Shown here one piece after another: positions 15,899-25,292 of a stretch of DNA of 64,000 bases; within the stretch, counting starts at the first letter, position 1, and every line of letters starts with the position of its first letter. The notes below the pieces were generated by a model. It ran no database searches, had not been told where the DNA came from, and saw only the letters and a list, made by a program, of their open reading frames with translations. The stretch comes from Sediminitomix flava (GTDB lineage: Bacteria; Bacteroidota; Bacteroidia; Cytophagales; Flammeovirgaceae), in the NCBI RefSeq assembly GCF_003149185.1, contig NZ_QGDO01000001.1, forward strand, positions 186,001-250,000. The letters are read 5' to 3'. Both the position numbers and the translations under genes were made by a program.

Positions 15899-18685
15899 CT
15901 AAAAATGAAGTTTAATACTTTCAATTCTTTTTGGTGCAATTGTCAATTCAATCGTGTTCTCGTGTACTACTACTAAACCTTCTTTGTATATTTCTTCCAA
16001 AGTAATCAACTCTGCTCGCTCAATTGACTTTGCAAAAGTGACTGTGGTCTGCTGTTCAACCATAGTCGGATTGTATACTCTCAATACTTTTGCATTTTCA
16101 ATAGGATTCTCTGCTCCTTTGAATGCCGAGAAGACTACATTTTTATTTTCAATATTCAAGAATGAAACTTCAGTACCTAGCTCACCTTCAAGTTCTCCTG
16201 TTTGTACCAAACGAAGTGTATTATTGAAGTTTAGCGCTTCTTGGTATACATTAGCTTCTTCTGTTCCCCAATTTCCTGTGTGCGGATAGAATGCCATGCG
16301 GAAGTTTTGTTTCCCAAGGCATTGTGCTCCTTTTTCATGTGTATAATCTTGCTCAGCAGCAGGATTGATGATAAACTCAAACGAACGAATTAGCGTGATT
16401 GCCAATGTTTTTTGCTCGTCTTGAAGTACTTCATATTCTTTCAAACCATCTACCAATAGCGCTACACCATTCTTATCATCTGCAACATCTACGAATTGGT
16501 GCATTGGGAAATCGTACATTGGTTGTTCTACCCAATCGCTCGTATCAGGACGCTCCAACGAACGTTTTACGACATCAAATTGTCCTTCTCCGTAAGAGAA
16601 TGCGTTGTCTCCTACTTGTGTAGGGAACATGATACGTAAACGGTGACTTTCTACACGGTTATCTACTTCTAAGTTGAATTCTAGGTTTTTAGAACCTTTG
16701 TTCAATGTTGCTTTCAACACAATAGCACACTCCGTAGTATTCCCGTTTAGTGCTTTACGGTCTGCAAGGTTGTTGTAAAGATCTAGGTTAAATGCAATCT
16801 CTACTGTTGAAGACAACGCACCGTTTTCAATGATACTGATTGAAGGTTTTGCATTTAAGCTTGTTACAAATGGCTCTGTTGGTGTATTTACCCAAGCATG
16901 ACCTGCTTCACCTTCATCGTAGATATAACCTACTTCTTTGTACTGAACACCATTTGTTTTTGAATGAATGTTGAAAGATCCGTTTTCGTTTACTTCTACT
17001 TTCAAGAATTCGTTTTCAAGAACTGGTCTTTGCTCCAATACTGCAAGTGGTGCATTTTCTGCTACTGCTTCTTCAGTTGGTTTCAAGCGGAATACTTTCA
17101 CACCATGCGCTGGCACATTCTGAAGATGGACATAGGCTTTGTAACGTTGCATATCGAAGAACATTGGACGGTTTGTCATTTCTTCCACAACAAGTTGCTT
17201 TCCTTCTTCTTTGATAAGCTGATATTCTACTTTACTCCCCTCTGCATCTACCAATTCAAAGCCTTTTTGAGCAAACTCTTTTGGCATATCCAAATAAGCT
17301 TCTACTACTTCCGAACGTGAAGTTGAGTTCGGGTTGATTGCCGAAATGAATACTTTTGCTTCATCTTCAGCCATCTGATCCGTAAATACTTTAGTGCTCA
17401 ATTGTGGCAAAGTATATTTCATTGCTCTCTCAAAAACACCTCTCGAAATCTCGATAGCCTCTTTGTAACGGTGCATCATATCTTCGTGGATGGCATCTAA
17501 CGAACATCCACCGATAGAATCGTGCGCTGCGTTTTGTAAGATTTTCTCCCAAGCAATATCCAAGTAAAGATCTCTTGTATCCTTACCTAATAGACCTGCA
17601 AAATGATTGAATTGCTCTGCATAGAACTGTGTCCAACGTTCTGCATCAAAGTTCTTTTGTTTCAGATACATTCTTGCAGAAGTAGTGTAACCATACATGT
17701 TACCACTTCTAGGATTGGCTTGTGCCGAACGACGCTCACCTGTTACAAGGTTCAGTTCGTCTTCTTTTACTGATTTTGCAATAGCTTCTGCATACTCAAG
17801 TAATGTAGAATGACGAACGTCTAAGCCTGTTTGTGCTTTAATATCTTTGATCAGTTGGCCTGTTTGTCCGTTAGGGCCTGAAGAGTCATGACCTTCCATC
17901 CAAATTTTGTGTGGTGTTGTAAAGTCATTGTCTTGCTCTTCTCTCAAACGGTTTACCCAATACTCAATATTTTCTGGGAAGTATTCATTTCTTTTTTTGA
18001 TGAAGAAATAATCTTCCTCTTGTTGTTCTTTATCTGCAAAATGGAAAGCCGAACCACCTTTAGACCATTTGTACTCTACGTTCCAAGGATCTTCATTATG
18101 GATTGCATTTCTGTAAATGTAGAAATAGAAGTTGTAACGTGGCATGGTCGAAAATCTCGAACTTACCATTTTAGTACCGTCAGCACCTTCCCACATAAAC
18201 TCTGACTTTGGCGCTTCCAAAGCATTTACACCACGATAGAACATGATTAACTCAATACGGAAATCATTATAGATTTGTGGCAATTGAGAAATTTGTCCCC
18301 AAGAGAATGGTGAATATCCAATTTTAGATACTCCACCAAATTCTTTACAGATTTTGTGCCCTAAAAGTAGGTTGCGAACATGGTTCTCTCCTCCTACTTG
18401 GAATTCATCTGGCAAGATGTACCAAGGACCAATCAACAATCTATTTTCACGAACTAACTGAACAATACGTTCTTTATTGTAAGGCTTTACTTCCAAGTAG
18501 TCCCTCAAGACAATCGACTGACTATCCAGATGGTATGCTCTATAATCTGGGTCTGATTCCAAAATATCTAATGCTTCATCTATCATTTCGACAAGCATCT
18601 GACGATTTCTTTGGAATGGAAATCTCCACTCTCTATCCCAGTGTGTATTTGAAATTACGTGATAAACGTTTTTATTCTTTTCCAT
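15899..18685 (-). CDS. GH38 family glycosidase (alpha-mannosidase-like) with altered active site
   Basis: 928 residues, without a signal peptide. The fold and length match bacterial GH38 enzymes of the MngB type: zinc-binding HWDREW (H15, D17), the middle domain, and the C-terminal beta domains. H266 in EGHDSSGPNG matches the fourth metal ligand. At the position of the nucleophile and metal-ligand Asp, where MngB reads GYLPDSFG, this protein reads GYSPFSWG, with F127 in place of Asp; the codon is TTC on direct reading. The flanking residues (KIG before, QLPQIYN after) align without gaps. Either this clade uses another residue or the substrate/reaction differs. It is 12 bases after the HAD gene, in one operon. 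Confidence 0.88.
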   Translation of the reverse strand: MEKNKNVYHVISNTHWDREWRFPFQRNRQMLVEMIDEALDILESDPDYRAYHLDSQSIVLRDYLEVKPYNKERIVQLVRENRLLIGPWYILPDEFQVGGENHVRNLLLGHKICKEFGGVSKIGYSPFSWGQISQLPQIYNDFRIELIMFYRGVNALEAPKSEFMWEGADGTKMVSSRFSTMPRYNFYFYIYRNAIHNEDPWNVEYKWSKGGSAFHFADKEQQEEDYFFIKKRNEYFPENIEYWVNRLREEQDNDFTTPHKIWMEGHDSSGPNGQTGQLIKDIKAQTGLDVRHSTLLEYAEAIAKSVKEDELNLVTGERRSAQANPRSGNMYGYTTSARMYLKQKNFDAERWTQFYAEQFNHFAGLLGKDTRDLYLDIAWEKILQNAAHDSIGGCSLDAIHEDMMHRYKEAIEISRGVFERAMKYTLPQLSTKVFTDQMAEDEAKVFISAINPNSTSRSEVVEAYLDMPKEFAQKGFELVDAEGSKVEYQLIKEEGKQLVVEEMTNRPMFFDMQRYKAYVHLQNVPAHGVKVFRLKPTEEAVAENAPLAVLEQRPVLENEFLKVEVNENGSFNIHSKTNGVQYKEVGYIYDEGEAGHAWVNTPTEPFVTSLNAKPSISIIENGALSSTVEIAFNLDLYNNLADRKALNGNTTECAIVLKATLNKGSKNLEFNLEVDNRVESHRLRIMFPTQVGDNAFSYGEGQFDVVKRSLERPDTSDWVEQPMYDFPMHQFVDVADDKNGVALLVDGLKEYEVLQDEQKTLAITLIRSFEFIINPAAEQDYTHEKGAQCLGKQNFRMAFYPHTGNWGTEEANVYQEALNFNNTLRLVQTGELEGELGTEVSFLNIENKNVVFSAFKGAENPIENAKVLRVYNPTMVEQQTTVTFAKSIERAELITLEEIYKEGLVVVHENTIELTIAPKRIESIKLHF

Positions 18686-18697
18686 GATTTCCTCCCT

Positions 18698-20074
18698 TTA
18701 GACTGTAGCTGTAGTTTGTTGTGTAAATAAGTTGTGTTTTAGTAAAGCTTCTGGTACTCCACCTTTACAGATGTGAGAAGCTGCCTCCATATTATGCCCT
18801 AAAGACTGAGCAAATGGAACAGCAATACAAAGTCCAATTCCTGCCGCTCTGATCGCAACCATCCCACTTTGACTATCTTCAAAACCTGCTACTTTATCAA
18901 AATCTTCGGGAGCAATCCCCAACTGATAAAGTGCAATACTGTATAAGTCTCTATGTGGTTTTAATCTGATCTCGTGAGTAAGAGAAGCAGTCACGAAGCT
19001 TTCATAGATATTTCTGTAATCAGAGAATTTCTCGATCAAGAAGTCCTTTTTCTCTGTAGGCAATTCACTTGCTTGCAGTTGCTTTTGTACTACTGCAAAG
19101 ACTTCTTTGATCACAATCTCTGCCTCATAAAAGATTGAAGATGTTACGAGACCTACCTTAGCAGGAGTTTTTTCAAAAGAAAGACTTAATTCAACCAACT
19201 GCGCTGTCAACTCTTCTACAGAAGAATGCTCAAACTTTTCTCCACTTTTGTTCTCATAATTCTCAATGAGTGTTGGTACTAGGTATTTTATATCCTCACC
19301 TAACCAACCTCTAAGCATTGGAAGCAATATGCCGATTCCTTCCATTGGTTCAATTAGGTGTTTATCACCACCGCTTTCCCCAAAAACTTCCAACTGTACT
19401 TGCTGTCCCTTTCCTTCAGATATCAGACGAAGGATTTCATGATACTTCTGATAGTAAATATCAACAGCTACAGCTACCAAACTACTCTTGGAATCTAGTT
19501 TGAAATCGGCTTTACAGTCCTCTTCAAAATGGGCTAAATAGCCCATATCAAGCTGATCTGCTTCTTCCATTTTTGCTAAGTATGTATGCGATAGTATCTT
19601 TCCTGCAATCCCTGTTTTTGCAAGATTGATTTTAACTTCTTCTTTTCGGTTTTCATCCTTACCTAAAGTAAGCGTCCAAATAGCTGCATAGATAAAGCTC
19701 TTATAAATTTCCTCTTCTCGAATTGAAGATTCATACGTATCTATTAAATATTCGACATGCTTCGTTGTACTATTCCCAATGATATGCGGAAAATCAACAA
19801 CATGATCTAAGCCTTCCCACTCTTCCTTTGTCATTCTAGCCGAAAGCTTTCTCACCATATATTCCAATGAATACAAGCACAACTCTTCTGTTGTTGTGGT
19901 TGTACCATCCATATCCATCACCACAGCCTTCAACATATCTACTCCATGTTCTGCTTTTGGAGCAAGCGGATACAATTCGAAAGGAGGAAAAACAAATTCA
20001 GGATTCTGAACCTTTGCGTATTGTTCAGACAACTCCATTACCAATCCAGAAGCACGTTCTCTATTTATGATCAT
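18698..20074 (-). CDS. HAD superfamily phosphatase/phosphomutase-like protein with large insert
   Basis: 458 residues, about twice the size of a beta-phosphoglucomutase. HAD motif I is VVMDMDGTTT (D54, D56), motif II LVTSS, motif III the lysine in RLKPHRDLY, and motif IV GFEDSQSGMVA. A helical cap of roughly 250 residues separates motifs I and II. It is first in an operon with GH38 and DUF4127, so a phosphorylated sugar released from the glycan is the likely substrate (inference). An ECF-type promoter element lies about 65 bases upstream. Confidence 0.8.
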   Translation of the reverse strand: MIINRERASGLVMELSEQYAKVQNPEFVFPPFELYPLAPKAEHGVDMLKAVVMDMDGTTTTTEELCLYSLEYMVRKLSARMTKEEWEGLDHVVDFPHIIGNSTTKHVEYLIDTYESSIREEEIYKSFIYAAIWTLTLGKDENRKEEVKINLAKTGIAGKILSHTYLAKMEEADQLDMGYLAHFEEDCKADFKLDSKSSLVAVAVDIYYQKYHEILRLISEGKGQQVQLEVFGESGGDKHLIEPMEGIGILLPMLRGWLGEDIKYLVPTLIENYENKSGEKFEHSSVEELTAQLVELSLSFEKTPAKVGLVTSSIFYEAEIVIKEVFAVVQKQLQASELPTEKKDFLIEKFSDYRNIYESFVTASLTHEIRLKPHRDLYSIALYQLGIAPEDFDKVAGFEDSQSGMVAIRAAGIGLCIAVPFAQSLGHNMEAASHICKGGVPEALLKHNLFTQQTTATV

Positions 20075-20120
20075 TTCTACAAGTTCTTTTGTTGCTTTAA
20101 ACTATTCGCCAATCATAAAC

Positions 20121-20148
20121 TAGAGTACTAGCTGTGTATTTTGTACCC
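20121..20148 (-). promoter_or_regulatory. ECF-regulon promoter element, HAD-GH38-DUF4127 operon
   Basis: Minus strand: GGGTACAAAA, 12 bases, ACTC. It is one of six copies with identical spacing in front of locus operons, about 50-65 bases before the start codon of the HAD gene. The divergent 300-bp gap (20075-20374) holds nothing else I recognise, apart from a half-like GAGTACATAC at 20251-20260 that lacks the -10 part. Confidence 0.75.
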
Positions 20149-20374
20149 TTTTAAAGAATGAGAATCTTAGAAAACATTGAAAAGAAGGAAAGAAAATCAG
20201 TATCATTTAATTCGAGAGTACTAAGAACTTCCTTAAATAGAAAAAGATAAGTATGTACTCCTTAAGGAGAGAATAGGAATAGACAGATTTCATGCTAAAG
20301 CTTTTGAATTCTTTATTGGGAATTTATACTTAAAAGAATAGTTTGAAGAAAACCCAACCGACAAGAATTCAATA

Positions 20375-21184
20375 ATGCTACTTTCCACCAAACTCTTAAC
20401 ATATTTATTCTTTGTCTTATGTATTTTTTCAACTCAATTGCTCAGAGCACAGAAAACACCGAAGGAAATCGCACAAGATTTAGCAAACCCTATTACTTCG
20501 CAAATCAATTTACCGTTTCAAAACAGTTCTGACTTTGATATTGGTAGTTTACGAGGAAGCCGAAACTCCTTTTTTATGCAACCCACCATACCATTTAACT
20601 TTAATGATAATCTTTCTCTAATTCTACGACTTACCGTTCCACTTTTGGCACAATACAATATTACAGGTTCAGCTGAAAAAGAAATTGGCCTAAGTGACAT
20701 CGTTTCTACTTTTTTATTAAGGCCTACTTCTGACAAAGCTAAACTACAATGGGCTGTCGGTTCAGTGATGATTTTTCCTTCAGGAACAGACCCTAAAATC
20801 AGCTCTGAAAAATTCAGTATAGGCCCTACTGCGGCTATTATTAAAAGAACTAATGGATTAACTATTGGGGCTTTAGCTTATCAAATTTGGAGTGTAGCAG
20901 GTGAGCGATCTAGAGCTGATATCAATCGTTTTTTTCTTTTCCCATTTCTGATTTACAACTGGAAAACTGGTTCTGGATTTAGGGTTAATATGGAATACAC
21001 AAGAAACTGGGATTCCAAAAATTCTTTTTTTTGGGTTACTCCATTTCTTACCGCACTTACCATCATCGGAAAACGCAAACTTCAAATTGGTATTGGCCCA
21101 CGCTTTAACTTAGTTGCACCTAATGGAAGTAGAGCTAATTGGGGAATTCGATCATCAATTACATTATTGCCAAAAAATAGATAG
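20375..21184 (+). CDS. Predicted outer-membrane beta-barrel protein
   Basis: 269 residues. A signal peptide (residues 1-25, ending LLRAQ) is followed by alternating amphipathic strands (LSLILRLTVPLLAQYNITG, KLQWAVGSVMIFPSG and similar), resembling small transporter-type barrels seen in Bacteroidota. No specific family can be named. It is followed by an AraC regulator gene on the same strand. It carries no ECF-type element upstream and is probably not part of the surrounding regulon. Confidence 0.65.
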   Translation: MLLSTKLLTYLFFVLCIFSTQLLRAQKTPKEIAQDLANPITSQINLPFQNSSDFDIGSLRGSRNSFFMQPTIPFNFNDNLSLILRLTVPLLAQYNITGSAEKEIGLSDIVSTFLLRPTSDKAKLQWAVGSVMIFPSGTDPKISSEKFSIGPTAAIIKRTNGLTIGALAYQIWSVAGERSRADINRFFLFPFLIYNWKTGSGFRVNMEYTRNWDSKNSFFWVTPFLTALTIIGKRKLQIGIGPRFNLVAPNGSRANWGIRSSITLLPKNR

Positions 21185-21216
21185 AGAATGTCTTATTATT
21201 TGGCTAAATAAAATGT

Positions 21217-21259
21217 ATCCATAAAGATTTTTATAAATTTAAGATCAACTTTTATGGAT
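21217..21259 (+). promoter_or_regulatory. Inverted repeat in front of the AraC regulator gene
   Basis: Arms atccataaag (21217-21226) and cttttatggat (21249-21259) enclose a TAAATTTA that resembles a -7 element. It ends 20 bases before the regulator ATG. It may be an autoregulatory operator, or a weak hairpin ending the barrel gene transcript. Confidence 0.4.
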
Positions 21260-21278
21260 GATCAGACTTCTTTAGGCT

Positions 21279-22130
21279 ATGCAAGATTTCAAAAGACAAC
21301 ATTTCGAACTATTGGGAAAAGAGGTACTCGGTAGAGCTTCTTTCATTCCGCCTTTCAAAGCTAATGCTCCACTAGAAAATGAAGCCCGATTTGTCTGCAT
21401 TGTAAATGGAAAATCTAAACTTTACATTCCAAACAATCAGTACAATTTTGAAAGCTCTGATTGCTTTATCATGAAATGTGACAACTTTGTAAATCATTGG
21501 TTTGAGAATGAAGACGGAAGTCGTTCAGAAGCGATTATTTTTCAACTTTACCCCGAAGTCATCAAGGCTATTTTTGGAGAAGAAATGAAAAGTATTTTTT
21601 CTTCTAAAAAGAAAATGACGACAAATTCTGTTGAAAGAGTCTCATCAAATTTGATTCTCAATAACTTCCTGACAAGTCTTCACGCGTATTTCGATCATCC
21701 AGAACAAATCAATGATGATTTTATAAAGCTTAAAATTAGAGAACTTATTATCATCTTGATTAACTCTGATAAAAGTGGAGATATAAAATCGATGCTTAAT
21801 GGGTTGTTTGACACCAATGCCTACGATTTTCAAGAAATTATTCATACCCATTTGTATGATGATTTAAGTGTGGAAGATTTAGCCTTTTTTGCAGGCTTGA
21901 GTCTTTCTACTTTCAAAAGAAAATTCAAAACGGTGTTTGGTACAAGTCCAAATCAGTACATCAAAGCCAAACGACTCACTAGAGCACAACACTTACTTCA
22001 AACTACAGAAGAGAGAATTTCAGATATTGCTTATGACTGTGGGTTCAACGATACAGGGTATTTCTCCAAACTTTTTAAAACAGAGTTTAATCAATCCCCT
22101 TCTGAATACAGAAAACTAAGTATTTTATAA
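21279..22130 (+). CDS. AraC family transcriptional regulator
   Basis: 283 residues. The C-terminal 100 residues are the double helix-turn-helix of the family (DLSVEDLAFFAGLSLSTFKR, then RISDIAYDCGFNDTGYFSKL, ending FKTEFNQSPSEYRK). The N-terminal part is a cupin-like ligand domain (FVCIVNGKSKLYIPNNQYNF). It probably controls the barrel gene upstream and/or the small gene 11 bases downstream. The effector is unknown. Confidence 0.93.
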   Translation: MQDFKRQHFELLGKEVLGRASFIPPFKANAPLENEARFVCIVNGKSKLYIPNNQYNFESSDCFIMKCDNFVNHWFENEDGSRSEAIIFQLYPEVIKAIFGEEMKSIFSSKKKMTTNSVERVSSNLILNNFLTSLHAYFDHPEQINDDFIKLKIRELIIILINSDKSGDIKSMLNGLFDTNAYDFQEIIHTHLYDDLSVEDLAFFAGLSLSTFKRKFKTVFGTSPNQYIKAKRLTRAQHLLQTTEERISDIAYDCGFNDTGYFSKLFKTEFNQSPSEYRKLSIL

Positions 22131-22141
22131 AAAAGACAGCG

Positions 22142-22540
22142 ATGGAAAGAAGAGATTTTTTGAAAGATAAAATAGAACAAGTAGGTAGAGTACTCGGTAA
22201 AATGATTGCCAATTTCATGGGAGCTAAATCCCAAGGAAATACAGCCCAAGGAATTGAAATTTCGAATCAATACCTACAAACAGAATTAGATATTGATATC
22301 GATCAGATTTTGAAACTCGAAAAAGAAGATTTGAAAAGTTATTTGACGGAAAGAAATCTAACTGCAGAACATCTTGAAACCTTAGTTTCCTATTTGATCG
22401 AATTGGGTGATTATCATCAAGATCAACAATATTATCAGAAAGCGATTATTCTAAATGAAATAGCTGATGAAATTTCAAATACACTTTCCTTAATGCGTAT
22501 GGGAGTGACAGAACAGATAAAAATGAAAATGAATCAATAA
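22142..22540 (+). CDS. Small helical protein of unknown function
   Basis: 132 residues, no signal peptide, all-helical prediction with two short repeats resembling TPR helices near the C-terminus (LIELGDYHQDQQYYQKAIIL). It is cotranscribed with the AraC regulator (11-base gap). No function can be assigned. Confidence 0.65.
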   Translation: MERRDFLKDKIEQVGRVLGKMIANFMGAKSQGNTAQGIEISNQYLQTELDIDIDQILKLEKEDLKSYLTERNLTAEHLETLVSYLIELGDYHQDQQYYQKAIILNEIADEISNTLSLMRMGVTEQIKMKMNQ

Positions 22541-22573
22541 ACTTAAAAGCTCATTGATTCATTTTCTTTATTT
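22525..22573. terminator. Hairpin at the end of the AraC operon
   Basis: A 14-bp perfect stem (gaaaatgaatcaat / attgattcattttc, 14-base loop) overlaps the stop codon and is followed by a T-rich run. It may serve both convergent operons. Confidence 0.6.
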
Positions 22574-24034
22574 CTAGCTTTTCATAAACCACTTCTTTTT
22601 CACAAAGAATATCGTTACAAGTCCTACAAGGGAGGTAATAATCACTCCTCTCATTACGCCAATCCAAGCACCATATTCCTTTAATGAATCAAGGTAAGGT
22701 AATGCTCCGATCAAGCCTAAAATTGGTACGACTATAAAAGCTGCTCCTACATAAGCAACCATCGGGTTTTGTCCTATTTGAATAAGTGGTAAAAAGAATC
22801 TTTCCTTATTCATCTTTTGAATGATTTCAGAAAGTACAATCAAACTGACGATAGCTAAACCTGTAGTCAGAAAATAATAAGACATGGTTGGAGAGTCTTT
22901 TTTTATTCCTCCTTCAAAAGCTTCGAAACTCACACCTAAAAGTATCCAATAAACAGTCCATTGATACATTTTATAATGAAATCGTTGAAGGGCATCCTTC
23001 GGGTTTCTGAATAACCAATATCCTCCAGTACACCATAAAACATTTAGCAGAGCAGATAGCTCTAATGCTCTCATTTTATAGCCAACCAGATTCAAGACAA
23101 TCAATGAACACCCCCATATCACTACAACATAAGATTGATTACTTTTTCCTGTATTTGTTTGTTCTAGTTTACTCTCCTTCACCCATGTTCTGATCAAATC
23201 TCCTACAATTGTCCCAGGTATAATGATGTATAGGTATTGTAAGTAGTAAAAAGTATAAAACCATGAAGCAGGAGTCAATCTCCATAATTCATAATTCCAA
23301 CTTTCTTCAACTCCTTGTGTCAATCTGAAAGCCAATAAAAAAGCCATCAAGCCTAAACGAAGCAATTGATTTTCTTTAGTTAATAAATAAATTAATCCAC
23401 CGGCCCAAGCCATATTAGCTAAAACAATAATGATGATATCAGATTTCCCGATACTAAAAGTCTGTTCATATAAATTAGGTACAAAATAAAGTGCTAGGAT
23501 TGCTCCAGCCCACGAAAAGTAATTGAGGTATCTGTTTTGCTTTTCTGATAACTGTGGAAATTTCACAAAGACAGGTAAGACCAATACAAACGCGAATAAA
23601 GAAATTAACCATGTTTGTGTATCTGGTGAAGATTGTAAAGCCCATGGTTTAAAATGTTGGATATAAATAGCAAAGAAAGCTAATAAACCAGCCCTTTTGA
23701 CTAACTGTAGTACAATTTTCCACTTGGCTTGTCCTTGCTCAATTTTCTTAGCCATAGCGAGTGGGATTGCTGCTCCCATTGCAAAAAGGAAGAATGGAAA
23801 TACTAAATCTACCCACGTTATTCCAGGAATATTTGGCGTAAACTTAAAATCGGGAGGGCCAACTTGTGCATGATACATCCAAGAGGGAAGTTGTACATCA
23901 TGAGGTATCATTCCTGAAAAAACCATCGCCAAAATCGCTACTCCTCTCAGAGCATCTAAAGCTAGTGCTCTAGGACTCTTTTGTGCTTGAATTGCTCTTG
24001 CATTCGAATAATCAGATTTCCTCATAACCTTCAA
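22574..24034 (-). CDS. DUF5009 / HGSNAT-like membrane acyltransferase
   Basis: 486 residues with about 11-12 membrane helices. The N-terminal blocks ALDALRGVAILAMVFSGMIP and GITWVDLVFPFFLFAMGAAI are characteristic of DUF5009, a bacterial relative of heparan-alpha-glucosaminide N-acetyltransferase, which moves acetyl groups across a membrane onto aminosugars. A role in acetylating a non-acetylated glucosamine unit in the periplasm is an inference from that family and the locus. The start overlaps the end of the upstream gene by up to 23 bases; the ATG at 24025 is an alternative. It is the last gene of the SusC operon. Confidence 0.82.
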   Translation of the reverse strand: MKVMRKSDYSNARAIQAQKSPRALALDALRGVAILAMVFSGMIPHDVQLPSWMYHAQVGPPDFKFTPNIPGITWVDLVFPFFLFAMGAAIPLAMAKKIEQGQAKWKIVLQLVKRAGLLAFFAIYIQHFKPWALQSSPDTQTWLISLFAFVLVLPVFVKFPQLSEKQNRYLNYFSWAGAILALYFVPNLYEQTFSIGKSDIIIIVLANMAWAGGLIYLLTKENQLLRLGLMAFLLAFRLTQGVEESWNYELWRLTPASWFYTFYYLQYLYIIIPGTIVGDLIRTWVKESKLEQTNTGKSNQSYVVVIWGCSLIVLNLVGYKMRALELSALLNVLWCTGGYWLFRNPKDALQRFHYKMYQWTVYWILLGVSFEAFEGGIKKDSPTMSYYFLTTGLAIVSLIVLSEIIQKMNKERFFLPLIQIGQNPMVAYVGAAFIVVPILGLIGALPYLDSLKEYGAWIGVMRGVIITSLVGLVTIFFVKKKWFMKS

Positions 24035-25205
24035 TGTTTAGAATCAATACATAACCTAACTCACCTTCCTGTTTATTAAAATCATTGATCAACTCAAGTT
24101 GAGTACTTTCCTGTACTTCTCCTGTCTGATCGTCCCAAAGTTCTTTGGCTGTCATACAACCCAATGAAGGCGTAAGCGGATAAAAATCTTTCCCTTTAAA
24201 AAAGCTCGGGTTGATAGTTGAACCATGAATGATCATTTCTGATCTACCACATTTCCCTGCCCAATAACTTTCGTATAAGGAAGCTTCGTGTTTAAATTCG
24301 TCACCCAGAAGAGATGCGTAAACTTCTTCAGACCATTCTTTACTGTGAGAATTTGGTACAAAGTTCTCAACTCCAGATTCATAAGGTACTGCAGATATTA
24401 AGGTTGGTGAAGGACCTATAAAAACATTGTCACTTTTATCTGTTCCTAATATTTTCATCAGACCTGTTGGCGTATTTCCATTGGTTAAAACTGAAGGGGC
24501 ATTTGTAGCTGATCTTCCCAAATACGAATACGTTTTTACATCATTACCTTCAGATAAGAATTCACCATCCTTTTTCTGAATATATGCCTTACCTACTTTC
24601 TCACGGTTTTTGTCAAGGCACATAATAATGTTCTTTTTCCCTTTTAGTGCTGGAATTTCTAAAAGTCTATCTAAATCTTGAAAACTAAAGCTTGATTGTC
24701 TTTTCTCCGACTGCGATTGAAAGTACTGGTAGTAAAGCGACGTATCCTTACTTAAATAATTCTGGTATTGCTCTTCCTTTTGTAAAATATTAAGTAAAAG
24801 GACTCTGTGTTTCTCACCTTTCTCTATAGCTAACAGTGGAGCAATTTCTGCCAAAAATTCAGTAGGATAAACTCCTTTGATACATAACAATAATTGGTAC
24901 CTATCCCAATAACTTAAAGATTCGTATTCATTAATTGCGGTTCTAATAATCTGAGCTGACTTCTCATTCTTTTGGTGAAAAGCATAGATTCCCCACATAG
25001 CACCGCTAAACTTTTCGGCATTATAACTATACCTCAAAGAATCAAAGATTATTTCCTTGTCTAACTTTTGCTGAAATGCGATTCGTTCAGATTCAATTAC
25101 CCTTGCAGAGCTCTGACTAAGAACCTTTTCTTCTTTACTTGAATCTTGAATACAAGAACTTGTTATCGTTAAAATTCCTAACGTAATTAAAAAATTCACT
25201 TTCAT
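24012..25205 (-). CDS. Lipoprotein with L,D-transpeptidase (YkuD)-like motif
   Basis: 397 residues. A lipoprotein signal ends at C18 (ITSSC). The C-terminal third has GNTPTGLMKIL, H327 in IHGS and C350 in PSLGCMT, spaced like the catalytic His and Cys of YkuD-type L,D-transpeptidases (HG-x(~17)-SxGC). The first 200 residues are helical and unrecognised. Such enzymes form or exchange 3-3 crosslinks in peptidoglycan or attach proteins to it. The match rests on a short motif, so activity is not certain. It lies between SusD and the DUF5009 gene in an operon, suggesting periplasmic work on a cell-wall-like substrate. Confidence 0.65.
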   Translation of the reverse strand: MKVNFLITLGILTITSSCIQDSSKEEKVLSQSSARVIESERIAFQQKLDKEIIFDSLRYSYNAEKFSGAMWGIYAFHQKNEKSAQIIRTAINEYESLSYWDRYQLLLCIKGVYPTEFLAEIAPLLAIEKGEKHRVLLLNILQKEEQYQNYLSKDTSLYYQYFQSQSEKRQSSFSFQDLDRLLEIPALKGKKNIIMCLDKNREKVGKAYIQKKDGEFLSEGNDVKTYSYLGRSATNAPSVLTNGNTPTGLMKILGTDKSDNVFIGPSPTLISAVPYESGVENFVPNSHSKEWSEEVYASLLGDEFKHEASLYESYWAGKCGRSEMIIHGSTINPSFFKGKDFYPLTPSLGCMTAKELWDDQTGEVQESTQLELINDFNKQEGELGYVLILNIEGYEEI

Positions 25206-25292
25206 ATCATGGAATATTTACAATTGAAAAAAAGGGAAAAGAAAGTCAAAAAACTTCCTAATCCCCTCCATTTAACCATAATCAATATCTAT

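Noticed and set aside
18069-18077. TTTGTACTC inside the GH38 gene
   Set aside because: Internal to a coding region and without the downstream ACTC.
20251-20260. Second GAGTACAT-like site upstream of the HAD gene
   Set aside because: The -10 position reads ATTT rather than ACTC, so it does not fit the regulon element; the copy at 20121-20148 is a full match.
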